Positions 9,728 to 20,774 of a stretch of DNA of 64,000 bases are shown here, in pieces (the first letter of the stretch is position 1; every line of letters starts with the position of its first letter). The position numbers and the translations under genes are program-made. The notes under the pieces are model-generated. The model was given only the letters and a program-made list of their open reading frames with translations, searched no databases and was not told the DNA's origin. Where the stretch lies: NCBI GenBank assembly GCA_963576565.1, contig OY755038.1:12787756-12851755 (forward strand). The letters run 5' to 3'. This DNA is from Aspidapion aeneum. Lineage: Eukaryota; Arthropoda; Insecta; Coleoptera; Brentidae.

Positions 9728-11433
9728 TATCCTCCTCTTCAGGTTTGATCGTCTCGATCAACATTTCCCAGGTAAGGTTTTAGTCTGTCTAGATGAACAA
9801 CTTTCATCTTGGACTTCGGGCTTCTCTGGATTCGGTAGACTACATCATTAATTCTCTTAACAACTTTGCAAAGATGTTCCTCTATTGTTTTATTAAATCT
9901 TTCAACCATGCCATCTGACTGCGGATGCAAAGCAGTAGTCCGTGTTTTATGTATTCCTAAAAGGTCACAGAGATTCTGGAAGAGCTTTGATTCACAGTTT
10001 CTTCCTTAATCTGAATGTAGTTCCAAAGGAATGCCAAATCGGCTGAAAACATCATTTACCAGAACTTCTGCAACTGTAGCGGCCTCTTGGTTAGGCAAAG
10101 CAAAAACTTCTGGCCATTTGCTAAAATAATCCATGACAACAAGGATGTATTTGTTGCCCTTTTTAGTTTCTGGAAATGGTCCGGCCACATCAATAGCAAT
10201 GCGTTCGAATGGCAGACCTACGTTATATTGTTTCATTTGACCTCTGGACCTTGTTTTGGGACCTTGGCTGGCTGCACAAGTCGAACATCGGCGGCACCAG
10301 TTTTTCACATCTTGAAAGTAATTGACCCAATAAAATCGGTTTCGAATTTTGTCCATGGTTTTATTTATGCCTAGGTGCGCGCCTGATTTTCCACCATGGC
10401 ATTCGGCCATTATATTGTCTACCATGCTCCTAGGAACCACTACTTGATTAATCACAGTAAGGCCATCGGCACTTTCCCAGGCACGTTTAAGGATGTTTTC
10501 TTCTACTATCAGTGAATCCCATTGTGCCCACAGTGATTTGAATATCACCCCTTGGTTTGCTATATCTTGCCATGATGGTCGTGGCTTGTTCTCTTCTTTC
10601 AATCGCAAGATAGGTCCTACATCTTTGTCGTTAAGTTGTGTGGTTCTAATCGAAGCCGACATCCATTCTTCATCTGGTTCTAACTTTATCTGGCGCACGT
10701 AGGTAATTCCTTCTTTCTGGTCAATTTTCCTGCAATGTTTACAATCCTCGGGGCAAGGTCTTCTGGACAATGCATCTGCATTATTATGCACCCTTCCTGC
10801 TCGGTGCTTAATTTGATAATGGTATTGTTGTAGCTTTTCTATCCATCTCGCGACTTGCCCCTCAGGTTGTTTCATTTTCATGAGCCACTGTAACGCAGCA
10901 TGATCCGTTCTAATCAGAAACTCTTGTCCGTAGAGATATTTGTGAAAGTGATCTACGGATTTAACTATGGCTAGGAGCTCCTTTCTAGTAACACAATAAT
11001 TTATCTCTGGTTTGGATAGCTTCTTGCTGAAAAATTCGATGACCCGTTCTTCTCCATCTTGTACTTGGGAGAGTACTGCTCCTATGCCATCGTTGCTCGC
11101 ATCAGTATCTAATATGAATTTTCCTCTTGGAATGGGATATGCAAGAATCGGACTAGAACATAATGCTGCTTTTAGTCTTCTAAATGCTTGGTCACATTCG
11201 GTATTCCATTTGTAAGAAGCTTTATCTTCTGTAAGTCTATGTAACGGAGACGCTATTTTGGCGAATCCTTCTACAAATCGTCTGTAGTATGTACACAGAC
11301 CCAAAAAGCTTCTCAATTCATGTTTGTCACGAGGTTGAGGCCATTCTTTTATTGCTTGTAGCTTCTTTTCGTCGGTATGGATGCCTTCTCGGGAAACGAC
11401 GTGACCCAGGAACTCAACTTTTTCTTGGAACAG
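9728..11433 (-). pseudogene. Ty3/gypsy Pol fragment (RT thumb, RNase H, integrase)
   Basis: Starts inside RT at FQEKVEFLGHVVS. It continues through the thumb (LRSFLGLCTYYRRF), RNase H (FILDTDASNDGIGAVLSQ, YCVTRKELLAIV, RTDHAALQWL, NADALSRRP), the integrase H2C2 zinc finger (HLGINKTMDKI...WCRRCSTCA) and the core (IAIDVAGPFPETKKG, LHSD). A single stop (TAA for Gln, 10006-10008) follows LHSD; the frame resumes with LHPQSDGMVERFNKTIEEH. Near 9866 the frame jumps from HLCKVV to KRINDVVYRIQRS, the integrase C-terminus, so more than 100 codons of the core and linker are deleted. Gag, protease and the RT catalytic core are missing. This is a dead copy, otherwise well conserved and thus fairly young. 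Confidence 0.9.
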
Positions 11434-11569
11434 AAAATATAATGGTTTGTATTTTGTTGTTAAAATAAACCATAAAACAGATAAAAACATTATTTCAAAA
11501 CACTGGAAACAGTAATAAATAAAAGCTTTAAAATTAATAAACTTTAAAAGAAAAGACTAAAATAATTAT

Positions 11570-11765
11570 GATGTCGATATTCACCGATTTCCAAAACATG
11601 TTATTTCTGCACATACACCGTTTTGATTAACGATATTGTAAATTTTATTTAGATGCTAAACTTTTTATTTTTATAACGATTATTATAAAGAGAAAAATTA
11701 ATTATATTAAAAAACAAAGAAAGGGTCTTTATAAAAAATGTGCTGTTTCGTTTGTTAATAATAAT
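11570..11765. repeat. ~200-bp interspersed repeat (pair with 60680-60880)
   Basis: Shares GATGTCGATATTCA, TTTTGATTAACGATATTG and TTTGTTAATAATAA blocks in the same order with 60680-60880. No coding potential. Confidence 0.7.
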
Positions 11766-11773
11766 TAATTATT

Positions 11774-12490
11774 CAGGGTGTCTCTAAAAGGTCTGTACAA
11801 GATCTTAGCACATATTCCTGAGGTCCAAATAAGTCGATTTAAAGCAACTTTCCTTAGTCCGGAATTGCTCTGTTTCAGAGATACAGGGTGTTTTTATTTT
11901 AATTGAACCAAGTGAAACTATTTTCCCAGAAATTGAATACCTACCGAAAATGATTAAACGACAAAAAAAATTAATAACTCATTTTTTGACTAAATTTAAT
12001 CCTTAAAGGTAGCAGCAAAATCTTTTGATTCAAAATAATTTCAATATTCCATTGCGGCATCGAACATTAAAAATCGAAATATCTCAAAAACGGCTCACCC
12101 TAGCAGATTTTATCAAAAGTACCTTTTTTGCTTAAAAAAGTTCAGGAAATTATTTTAACAACAAAAAAAGTTGAAAAATACACTGAGAAAAAAATTATGG
12201 TCATTTTAAACCATAAGATGCGCATTGTGAAGCGCCCTCTAACGGCCACAGTGAAAAAATGTCCATATTTAGGTTTCGCATCCCAAAAAACCCCCGAGTA
12301 CCAATTTTTAAAGTAATGCGTTAAGAAATGTTCATAAATTTTAATAAAATCGATTTTTCATTTTTAAATTCACCACCCTGTATCCCTGAAACGGAGCAAT
12401 TTTGGGCTAAGGTAATTTGCATTAAATCGACTTATGTTGACCTCAGGAATATGTGCTGAGATTTTGTACAGACCTTTTAAAGACACCCTG
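11774..12490. mobile_element. CAGGGTGTCTCT foldback element
   Basis: The left arm starts CAGGGTGTCTCTAAAAGGTC and the right arm ends in a diverged reverse complement (GACCTTTTAAAGACACCCTG). The arms extend about 120 bp, including an AAATCGACTTAT/ATAAGTCGATTT pair and a second CAGGGTG box. A TA follows the right end; the left flank (TT) is diverged. Non-autonomous Tc1/mariner-type by its ends. The interior is AT-rich with no transposase. Confidence 0.7.
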
Positions 12491-12499
12491 TATAAGTAT

Positions 12500-12690
12500 A
12501 GTAGTGTCGCTCAGATTTCAAAAAAATTTATATACTTTCGCGTTTCAAATGATTTTGAAACTTTTTTGTCGCGCCGTCTGTCTCTCTGTACCGATCAACG
12601 CGCGTAACTCAAAAAAACGCGCGTAAATCAAAAACTGCTTGCCCGAATTTAATGAAATTTGCTACTTGGGTTTGGTATTGGCTTTGGCTC
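12500..12690 (+). repeat. GTGAGCT-family repeat, fragment
   Basis: Matches the internal part of the 60.9-64.0 kb family: TTTCAAATGATTTTGAAACT, GTCGCGCCGTCTGTCTC, GACCAACGCG-type and AAACTGCTTGCCCG blocks. Palindromic ends are missing. Confidence 0.65.
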
Positions 12691-12699
12691 TGGAACGAA

Positions 12700-12960
12700 A
12701 TAGCGATGTACAAAATAGCCAGTATTAAAATAGCGGTATCGAAATAGCGACAATCAAAATAGCGATGTAATGAAAGGGCGACTATCAAAATAGCGATGTA
12801 ACAAAATAGCGATTGTAACAAAATAGCGATTGTAACAAAATAGCGATGTAACAAAATAGCGATGTAACAAAATAGCGACTATCAAAATAGCGATGTAACA
12901 AAATACCGACTATCAAAATAGCGATGTAGCAAAATAGCGCCTATCAAAATAGCGATATTT
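12700..12960. repeat. Minisatellite, AAAATAGCGA(TGTAAC/CTATC) units
   Basis: About fifteen imperfect 15-17-bp units sharing AAAATAGCGA, alternating between TGTAAC, CTATC and TTGTAAC variants. It follows the GTGAGCT-family fragment directly. Confidence 0.9.
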
Positions 12961-13014
12961 CGGTTCCGTTTTGACATATAGTTCGACTAAATGGTTTTAT
13001 TCTTAGAAATTTTT

Positions 13015-13245
13015 TCAAAAAAAAAACTTTCCTGACTTCTTTTCCGAGATCCTAGAGGGTGTGAATCCGAACCGAACCAGCATATTTTTTCAAAAAAAAA
13101 AAAACTCTCCAGACTTCTTTTCCGGAATCCTAGATAGTGTAAATCCGAACCGAACCGAATTCGGTTCAGATCGGTTCGGTTCGGTTCGGATTCAAACCCT
13201 CTAGGATCCCGGAAAAGAATCAGGGAAGTTTTTTTTTAAATAAGC
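13015..13245. repeat. Hairpin with GGTTCGGTTCGG loop
   Basis: A left arm of about 60 bp (ACTTTCCTGACTTC...CCTAGAGGGTG..AATCCGAACCG) occurs twice in tandem and is mirrored by the right arm (CGGATTCAAACCCTCTAGG...AATCAGGGAAGTTTTT). The centre is a GGTTCG-rich palindrome. It is a foldback structure with a duplicated left arm. Confidence 0.75.
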
Positions 13246-13344
13246 TGGTATAGTCAAAATACTAAAGGATATAATAGCGCATTTCGATTTGTTTCGGTTT
13301 GGATTGGTTTGATTCGATTCGGGGTTTGGTTCGGTAAGGTTTTG

Positions 13345-13722
13345 CCTATAGGCACTATTTAATTGGCACCTAATATCAGTCTTGCCTAAAAAACAGATAT
13401 ATTAATAATTAAAGTATTGTAATAGTTTATCAGTTTATCAGTAAATAAATAAATAAATAGAAAATTCTATGTGGTTATTTAAATAAATACCACTTACTTT
13501 CTGTCTTTTTAACTTTTCACTAAAGTGCTTGATATCACACATTCTCTTTGCACGCAGGATCACTTCGTGGATTGTTCATAACAAGACAAATAAAGCAAAA
13601 AAAAGCATTTCTTTGTTCACAACCGCGCAACCAGATTTCAGCATCGTATAATTTTTTATTAAATTTTATGTAGTTTTTATGGAACACCCCTCGGCATTAC
13701 TTACACTAAAATTTTGGTTAAT
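13345..13722 (-). pseudogene. hAT transposase TTF zinc-finger relic, copy 1
   Basis: The minus strand reads, across frameshifts, WLRGCEQRNAFFCFICLV followed by MNNPRSD, CKENVCDIKHFSEKLKR. This fits the TTF-type (BED-like) zinc finger at the N-terminus of ZMYM1-like hAT transposases. The left end TTTGCCTATAGGCACTATT is shared with 55808. About 370 bp is common to both copies. Confidence 0.55.
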
Positions 13723-14156
13723 TATTAGGTCCGGTCTATGTGGCCCTAAAGATTTTATTTGTAATCGAAGTTCATATGTCAATGTATTTCAATTTGCACA
13801 GTTAATTATGTAATCGACGGTATTTATTTCCATTTTATAAACAAACGATAACAAAAACAATGACACGCGACCGGCAATGCTTTTTACTACTGACATAGCC
13901 CAAATCAAAACAAACTCTACGTCTTCGCTAAGGATAGAACCGGCATCGTGTAGAAGGGCAACGGACGTTTACGCACGATGCCAATGACCGACTTCAACTA
14001 AAACAAATATTCCTCCCGGCCCCGCTCGAGAACGTCCACCCATACCCCTCTGAAAAACGGGTGAAATTGAAACACTGCCCCGCTCGGCGCTGCCGGCTTG
14101 TAATTATTTAGGCTAAAAAAGTAAAAAGTTCACCCGATTAATCGCTTGATGTTAAC
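13723..14156. other. No recognised feature
   Basis: Moderate-GC sequence with C-rich segments (around 14010-14095) and no frame or repeat I can place. It ends at the target duplication of the LINE at 14166. Confidence 0.4.
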
Positions 14157-14165
14157 TACAGATAA

Positions 14166-15715
14166 TTTTTTTTTTTTATTTGTCAAACACACTGTGTTTT
14201 TTTTATTACAATCTAGTCAGTAAGACTAATTAGCAATTTTGTTTTAACTTAATTTACTAGAAAAGTCAGATTTAAACTTAGGGTTCACTCAACAGTTCTC
14301 CCCGCTTTGTTTAGTCTGTAACTCACAATTGTGTTGTGTTTATAGCATTATTTTGTTTTATGTGTAATTCACTTAGTTTACTAGCTCAAACGGCTTCACT
14401 CTTTTTAGTCGTCGAACTAGCATAGTATTGTCTAGAAGCTGAATTGCTTCCACATTCACATGCCGATGGAGTCTATCTTCATGGCTTTTTGCGTACTTTT
14501 TTATAGTCTCTGCTACAGTTTCGATTTTTAGATCTCGATGAAGGTCACTATTTCGAACGTACCAAGGTGCATTCACAATGTTTCTTAATTCTTTATTTTG
14601 AAATCTCTGTACAACTAGAATGTTACTCTCTTTAGCACAACCCCATAGTTGAATACCATATGTCCATACTGGTTTCAGTATTTGTCTATAAAGCAGTAAC
14701 TTATTATGAATTGTTAAATTGGACTTCCTTCCAATTAGCCAGTTCATTTTTCTATACCTTATCTCAAGTTCTTCTTTTTTTTTCTTAACATGTGCTTTCC
14801 AGCGCAATTTGGCATCAAGTGTCATACCTAGATATTTTGCCTGATTCGAATATGGTACTGGAATGTTGTTAATTGTTATTTGTATGTGATTTATATTTTT
14901 GTTTGTAAAATCAACATGAATTGATTTGGTTTCATTTAATTTTATTCGCCACTTTGTGGTCCAACTGTGAATTTGGGTGACTGCATCCTGAAGTTTTTCT
15001 ATGTATTTTTCAATCGATTTTTCTACCGTCAATAAACCAGTATCATCGGCAAATGTTGCTAAGTGACAATTTTCTGGCTTTGGGATATCACAAGTAAATA
15101 ATAAGTATAGATAAGGGCCTAGTACGCTACCCTGGGGCACGCCTGCTTGAATTTCTCTTAAATTTGAGTATGAGTCTTCCTGTTTTACTCTAAAATGTCT
15201 ATCAGATATGTATGATTCCAAAATATCCGAATATTGTTTTGGCAGAAACCTTTTTAGTTTAAAATTAAGGCCTTCATGCCACACTTTGTCAAATGCTTGT
15301 GCTACATCTAGAAAAACTGCAGAACAAACTTTTCCCTCTTCTAGTGCTTTTTCTATTATATTAGTAATTCTGTGTACTTGATCTATCGTGGAATGCTTAT
15401 CTCGAAAACCAAATTGATGAGATGGAATAATTTCTTGTCTTTCTATGATGGGTTTTATTCTTTTAAGCAATAATTTTTCATAGAGCTTGGATATAATTGG
15501 CAGCAAAGATATTGGCCTGTAAGATGACACGTCATGGAGTGGTTTTCCCGGTTTTGGAATCATGATAACTTCTGCAACTTTCCACAGTTTAGGTACATAC
15601 CTAAGCCTAAAAGACGCATTAATTAGGTTGCATAGTTTTACGATAGCTTTTCTGGGGAGTTGTTTTATGACTACCCCGTTAATAAGATCATACCCTGGGG
15701 CTTTTTTCGAATTAA
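14166..15715 (-). mobile_element. 5'-truncated Jockey-type LINE with 9-bp TSD
   Basis: Flanked by the perfect direct repeat TACAGATAA at 14157-14165 and 15716-15724. On the minus strand it opens inside RT (NSKKAPGYDLINGVVIK), encodes a long intact RT fragment, has a ~200-bp 3' UTR and ends in a 12-nt oligo(A) (T-run at 14166-14177 on the plus strand). Truncation, tail and target duplication together are the signature of target-primed reverse transcription. Confidence 0.9.
14373..15715 (-). CDS. Jockey-clade reverse transcriptase, 5' truncated
   Basis: The open frame reaches the truncation point at 15715; the first internal Met is at 15563. RT blocks in order: RPISLLPIISKLYEKLLLKR, HQFGFRDKHSTIDQ, AVFLDVAQAFDKVWHEGL, IQAGVPQGSVLGPYLYLL, catalytic TFADDT, KWRIKLNETKS, YLGMTLDAKLRW, then a C-terminal tail to a TAA at 14373-14375. 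The catalytic aspartates (AFD and FADD) and the GVPQGS loop are intact and there are no internal stops, so insertion was recent. The endonuclease and ORF1 are missing, so it cannot move by itself. Confidence 0.9.
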
Positions 15716-15860
15716 TACAGATAATAAAAAGAACTAGAGAATCATTTGGTAAGGAAAGATTTAACTTTTTTTAAATAAATCATTAATTAAAAATACTGTT
15801 TGTTGTCTAGTTTTGGGAGGGCACTGCCCCGTTGCCCTCCCTGTAGCAGCCGCCACTGTA

Positions 15861-17298
15861 CCCCACTAAGCACAAAATCGTAAAAAACGTTAAATAAATG
15901 TTGAAAAAAAAATGATTGCTTTCTAACACAAATTTGTGTTAAAATTAAGTCAACTTTTGACATTAAAAAACATGTAGAAAATCCTAACGAAAATTTCATG
16001 TAAAAGCATTACCAAAAATATATTTCTTAATAACGTTAAGAAACCAGCAATAAAAAAACCATAATTTCACTAACATTAAAAATAATAATATAATAATAAT
16101 AATATATGGTTATTTTTATAATGTTTTTCTCAGATCTAATTTCTAACGTTGAATTTAAGATATATTAAGCTAATAAATGATTTGTTTTTTAAACATTAAA
16201 AAAAAAAAGATACTATAGAGGGCGCTGCTGCATAGTTCCACTACCAGAATGGGCCATCGCCATGTTTAGTTGCGCATTCCGTTGCGAGTTCATACGAATC
16301 GGTAGCAGATACGCTTTTTGAAATTTTGGTTAAAAGATTTGCCTTTTCTAGAAACAAACATGGCAAATTATAAGCACAATTATTAATCTTGAGAGTGAAT
16401 ACATATTTGGATCGGAATATTACTCCAGTTGTGTGGGAAAGATGGTATAGTTAAAGAACAACAAATGTGCAGTGATCTAAATGAAGCACCACAAAATCGG
16501 GTAAGAAAAAGTAAACAAAAGAAAAAAAAATGGTTTTGTATGAAATATCGCATACCTATAGGTAATCAGACAGGGAATGCGACAATTCACCGCGGACGAT
16601 TAGCCGCCGGACCTTAAGCCGCGTATTCATTTGAGGCAGAATTATATAATAATAATAAACCGTCTTTATTGATAAATAAATGTTACATAGGCGAGGTTTA
16701 GCAAACTGCTACTTCGCAAGCCTCGCAGCGGGACCAAACGAATGCTTCGTTTGCATTCATGCTAAAGTGAATACGTGCCTTGAAATTGTTTGCCTTGTAT
16801 TCACTTGAGCATGAATTGTTTGGCCTCGTAGCGAGGCACTTAAAATTATTATTTACATAGAATTTTAAATTTTATTTTCAGAAGCTACGAGCCGAATTGC
16901 CTTTACTAAGTGTCGAGTTCACGAAAACCTCAACGGACTGTTGCTGCCCTGCGTTTCCAACATAGAAGAATTTTATTTACATTATTTATGTTACTTTATC
17001 TTTAGAGATATTTGAAAAAAAAATATTTTTTCATTGTTAAAAAAACATTTATTTTTCAATGTTAGAAAAACATTTATTTTTCACTGTTAAAAATCAATAT
17101 TTTTTTAACGTTCGAAAAACACTTTAAAAAAACGTTATAAAAACATAAGATTATTTTTCTAACTTTAGAAAACGGGTTATTAAGCTTCTTTTTCACTATG
17201 AATATGACGTTATAACTAACATCCAACCTAACGTTATGTTTTTAACTTATACATTGTTTTGACGTTATTAAAATGTTTTTGTGTTTAGTTTAGTGGGA
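15861..17298. mobile_element. Probable TIR element, CCCACTAA...ACAAAA ends
   Basis: The left end CCCCACTAAGCACAAAA is matched at the right by the reverse complement of TTTTGTGTTTAGTTTAGTGGG. Subterminal regions on both sides are crowded with AACGTT / TTAACGTTA motifs and ATGTT(g/a)GAAAAA strings. A 150-bp inner segment (16650-16840) has its own inverted repeat around GCATTCATGCTAAAGTGAAT. The frame at 16429-16617 is short and unplaced. Confidence 0.45.
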
Positions 17299-17519
17299 CA
17301 TTAATCGTGTGAAGGTCGGAGAGGTGTCCGTCAAACCATCTAGTTTGTAGGACAAACGTTTTTCTCAACTTTCTTCAAGTTTTTTTTTATATTTGATATC
17401 ATAAACTCTGAAGATTTAAGCAAAAAATTTAATTAATTACGACCACTAAAAAAATTACTCATCACTTCAAAATAGACCGGTGTACTGTAGACTATTTGTA
17501 AATCGACAAAACGGCATCG

Positions 17520-17735
17520 TTTTGAGTTAGTGAATAGACCCCATTTTTATTAACATTACTTGAATAAGGCGGATATTTCTTTTGATATCTTAATCATAAA
17601 ACGCATAGTTAATATATAAACCATAAACATAACAACTTGAGTCAGTAGGCTTAGGCTATTAGGTATATGATATAAACAAAGAAAAAAATCAGTCGTAAGT
17701 GCGAAGAAACGCGTGTGAAATTTTTAAGAATTAGA
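17520..17735. repeat. ~210-bp repeat (pair with 62583-62793)
   Basis: Shares GTGAATA(g/a)ACCCCATTTTTATTA, CTTAATCATAAAACGCATA, AACAACTTGAGTCAGTAG and AAGAAACGCGTGTGAAATTT with 62583-62793. The pair works as an occupied/alternative site for the hAT insertion at 17738. Confidence 0.85.
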
Positions 17736-18491
17736 ATCAGTGTTGCTAGATGTACGATAATTATCGATTTTGTACGATAATTTATAAATTACAACTAAAA
17801 ATCCTATTGCAAAATATTTAATGATGTTTTAGTCATGAAATCTTACAATATTTCCCTGTAAGTCCCTGACAAACCTAAATATATACCGTTATAAAAATTT
17901 TGAAGAAGTATCAACGTTTTTTTGTTTTTTGTATTTATACCTATGACTATACAGGGTGTTAATAAAGTATGTAGCCAAACTTCAGGGGGCGATTCCTGGA
18001 GTTATTTTAGGAAGAAAAGTTTAAATAAGCATAGGTCCGAAAATGCATATCCAGCAAGATACAGGGTGTTAAACTTTGAAAAAAAAATTGTTTTTTTGTA
18101 AATATCTTCAACATCGTTCGCTTGATTTCATTGAAAATTGGCAGAGATATTTCTAGTTTAAAGGGCCTACTTTGGCTCTAAAGAAGTTGCAATTAGCAAG
18201 TCCAGTGGCATACCAGGGATGACCTTAGCAAATACTTTGTTAAAAAAAAGTGTACGCCAATGACTTTTTTGACATTTTTGTATTTTTTTTTGTATTGTCC
18301 AATTCAAAGTACATCTTTTAGGTCTCTTGTATTTTTTTCACTACTTGCTCTGTTTTCGAGATAAAAAATAAAAAGCATTTTATTACAAAACAAATTTCAC
18401 GGTGGTATAACACTCTTTTAAAAGTGATTTCTCTAACATTTTTATTTAGAATTTGAGGAAGCATTTACAATTCATAATCAAACAGGTTATA

Positions 18492-19602
18492 CTACAGAAG
18501 TTGCTGAAAGTGTCCTCCATTAACTTCAATACAAGAATAAAGTCTTCTTACCATTGATTGTCGAACACGCTAAAATATTCCCGGTGTTTGCCTTATTTGA
18601 TCACAAGAATTAACTATCCTTTGTCTTAATTCTTCCTCATTCTTGAGTGGAGTTTGGTAAACCAAAGATTTTAAATGTCCCCAGAGGAAAAAATCTAAGG
18701 GATTTAGGTCTGGTGATCTTGGTGGCCATGACTGTGGACCCGCTCGACCAATCCAATGTCCTTCGTAATGTTCATTCAAAAACTGACGTGCGACAATACT
18801 AAAATGAGGCGGGGCACCATCATGCATGAACCACATTCCTGCTCTTACTGCCAAAGGGACATTTTCTAAAAGCTCTGGTAGCTCAAATTCCAAAAAAAAA
18901 CGGTAGTGGTCACCATTTAATCGCATTGGCAAAAAATGGGGCTCGATAAGGTTGTCATTTACAATACCAACCCACACATTTACTGAGAACTGTTGTTGAA
19001 AATTATCTTCAATTACTGCATGAGGGTTTTCGTCACACCAGACATGATTGTTATGAAAGTTCATAATCGCATTTCTTGAAAAACAGGCTTCATCCGTAAA
19101 TAATATTTGACTTAAAAACCTGGGAGATGCCTCTTGTTGTTGGAGAAACCAAGTGCAATAGTTTAAACGCTGGGGGAAATCAGTAGGTAGCAGAGCTTGA
19201 ACAAGCTGTAGATGGTAAGTGTACAGCTGGTAATCTCGTAAAATTTGCCATACAGTTACGTGATTTATGTCTAATTGACGTGCAATTTTTCTCGTACTTG
19301 TACCAGAATTTTGTTCAATTTCATGCAATACCGCTTCTTCTTGCTCCACCGTTCTAAGTACTGCAGGCCTCCCTACAGCATCCCTCCTCTCAAACGTACC
19401 TGACTCGCATATAACCGTTCATGTATTCTTACCTCAGAGTAATAACATATTACTCTAAGATTCTTACAAATGTTTGTCTGTGTGGTAGAATTCGGTTGGG
19501 ATGTCTCTCTGCATAAATACGTCTTGCCTCTCTTGCATTACCTTGGGCCATCCCATAAACAAAATGCATTTCTGCCATTTCTGCGTTTGTAAATTGCACC
19601 AT
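18492..19602 (-). pseudogene. Mariner/Tc1-like transposase, DD41D, two lesions
   Basis: The start at 19602 gives an N-terminal helix-turn-helix domain (FTNAEMAEMHFVYG...GNAREARRIYAERHPNR) and then FVRI. A 27-bp palindromic insertion (19433-19459) introduces stops. The frame resumes with CESGTFERRDAVGRPAVLRT and runs through a second helix-turn-helix (STRKIARQLDINHVTVWQIL). The DDE core has FTDEA, MHDGAPPH and SPDLNPLDFFLWG. Forty-one residues separate the second and third Asp, fitting the DD41D (rosa/Visitor-like) group. A TAG at 18570-18572 truncates the last 26 codons (RVRQSMVRRLYSCIE..GGHFQ). The catalytic triad is intact. Confidence 0.85.
19425..19467. repeat. 27-bp palindromic insert with 8-bp direct repeats
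   Basis: ATTCTTAC occurs at 19425-19432 and 19460-19467. Between them is a near-perfect palindrome, CTCAGAGTAATA-ACA-TATTACTCTAAG (arms shown). Removing one repeat and the palindrome rejoins the upstream transposase frame to the expected FVRIHERL wording. Confidence 0.8.
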
Positions 19603-20774
19603 TCTCTAGCACACGTAACTATTAGAGCTAATTAATCAATTAATTAACACATTTAATTAGCACGTAAAAAATGAAACGTACTTATACGATATTGTTTATC
19701 GTTGTAATGGGACTTTGTCAAATTTTCGATATTGTTGATTGTTACCATGGGACTTATCAAATTTTGACAGTTTTGTTTTTCTTTCATTCCACGACATTCC
19801 ATTTTTTCTAAAAAGTCGTATTTTTAGTTGTGCTGCCTGAAAACTTATAAGAATGGCATAAAAATTACTGCCGTACAATTAATTTTTATTATTATTGGTT
19901 AAGGTGTGCACCTAGACGCCGCGCGGCCAAATAAATTTATTTTAATTTGGACTTTTGCACCTTAACAAAATACTAGTTCCCAATTTCCCCTAAATTTTGT
20001 AAACAAAAATTACCCAGAAAAGACAGTATTTTTTTTTAACCGTAAAATGTTTTTTCCAAATAAAATGCTTTTTATTTTTTTATCTGGAAAACCGAGCAAG
20101 TAATAAAAATAAGACAAAAGACATAAAAGATGTATTTTTAGTTGGAAAATACGCCGAAAACACAAAAATGTCAAAAAAGTCATTGGCGTACACTTTTTTT
20201 TAACAAAGTATTTGCTAAATTCATACCTGGTACGCCACTGGACTTGCTAATTGCAACTTCTTTAGAGCCAAAGTAGGCCCTTTATACTAGAAATATCTCT
20301 GCCAATTTTCAATGAAATCAAGCGAAAGATGTTGAAGATATTTACAAAAAACAATTTTTTTTTCAAAGCTTAACACCCTGTATCCTGCTGGATATGCATT
20401 TTCGGACCTATGCTTATTTGAACTTTTCTTCCTAAAATGACTCCAGGAATCACCCCCTGAAGTTTGGCTACATACTTCATTAACACCCTGTATATATAAA
20501 ATAATCATTTTATGAAAATAATACATCGTTTTTGTTCAATATAAAGATAAATCAATTTTAAAGTATTTTTTAACCCCTTTTTCGAAAATTTATTAAGTAG
20601 GAATGTTTGTTTTAAGTATCGATATTTTGTACGATAACGTACGATAATTTTAAACGCCTCATGCGATAATTCTCTTTCTGACGTGTAGCAACACTGATTA
20701 GAATATAGTTAAGGTGCATATTCATACATACAGCGAACACAAGCGAACAAATGGATTCGTTCGAATAGTGTGTA

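Larger units (their letters stand above)
17952..20490. mobile_element. DD41D mariner/Tc1-like transposon, full length
   Basis: 2539 bp bounded by TA dinucleotides (17950-17951, 20491-20492). Ends are CAGGGTGTTAATAAAGTATG and its reverse complement, with long inverted arms of several hundred bp (a second CAGGGTGTTAA box lies at about 18064). It encodes one transposase on the minus strand. The arms are alike enough to suggest moderate age. Confidence 0.9.
17738..20696. mobile_element. hAT-like element CAGTGTTGCTA, host of a mariner
   Basis: Ends CAGTGTTGCTA and TAGCAACACTG are perfect inverted repeats bordered by the 8-bp duplication ATTAGAAT (17730-17737 and 20697-20704), the hAT pattern. Subterminal TGTACGATAA boxes occur at both ends. 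Without the nested mariner only about 420 bp remains, so it is a MITE. Confidence 0.85.
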
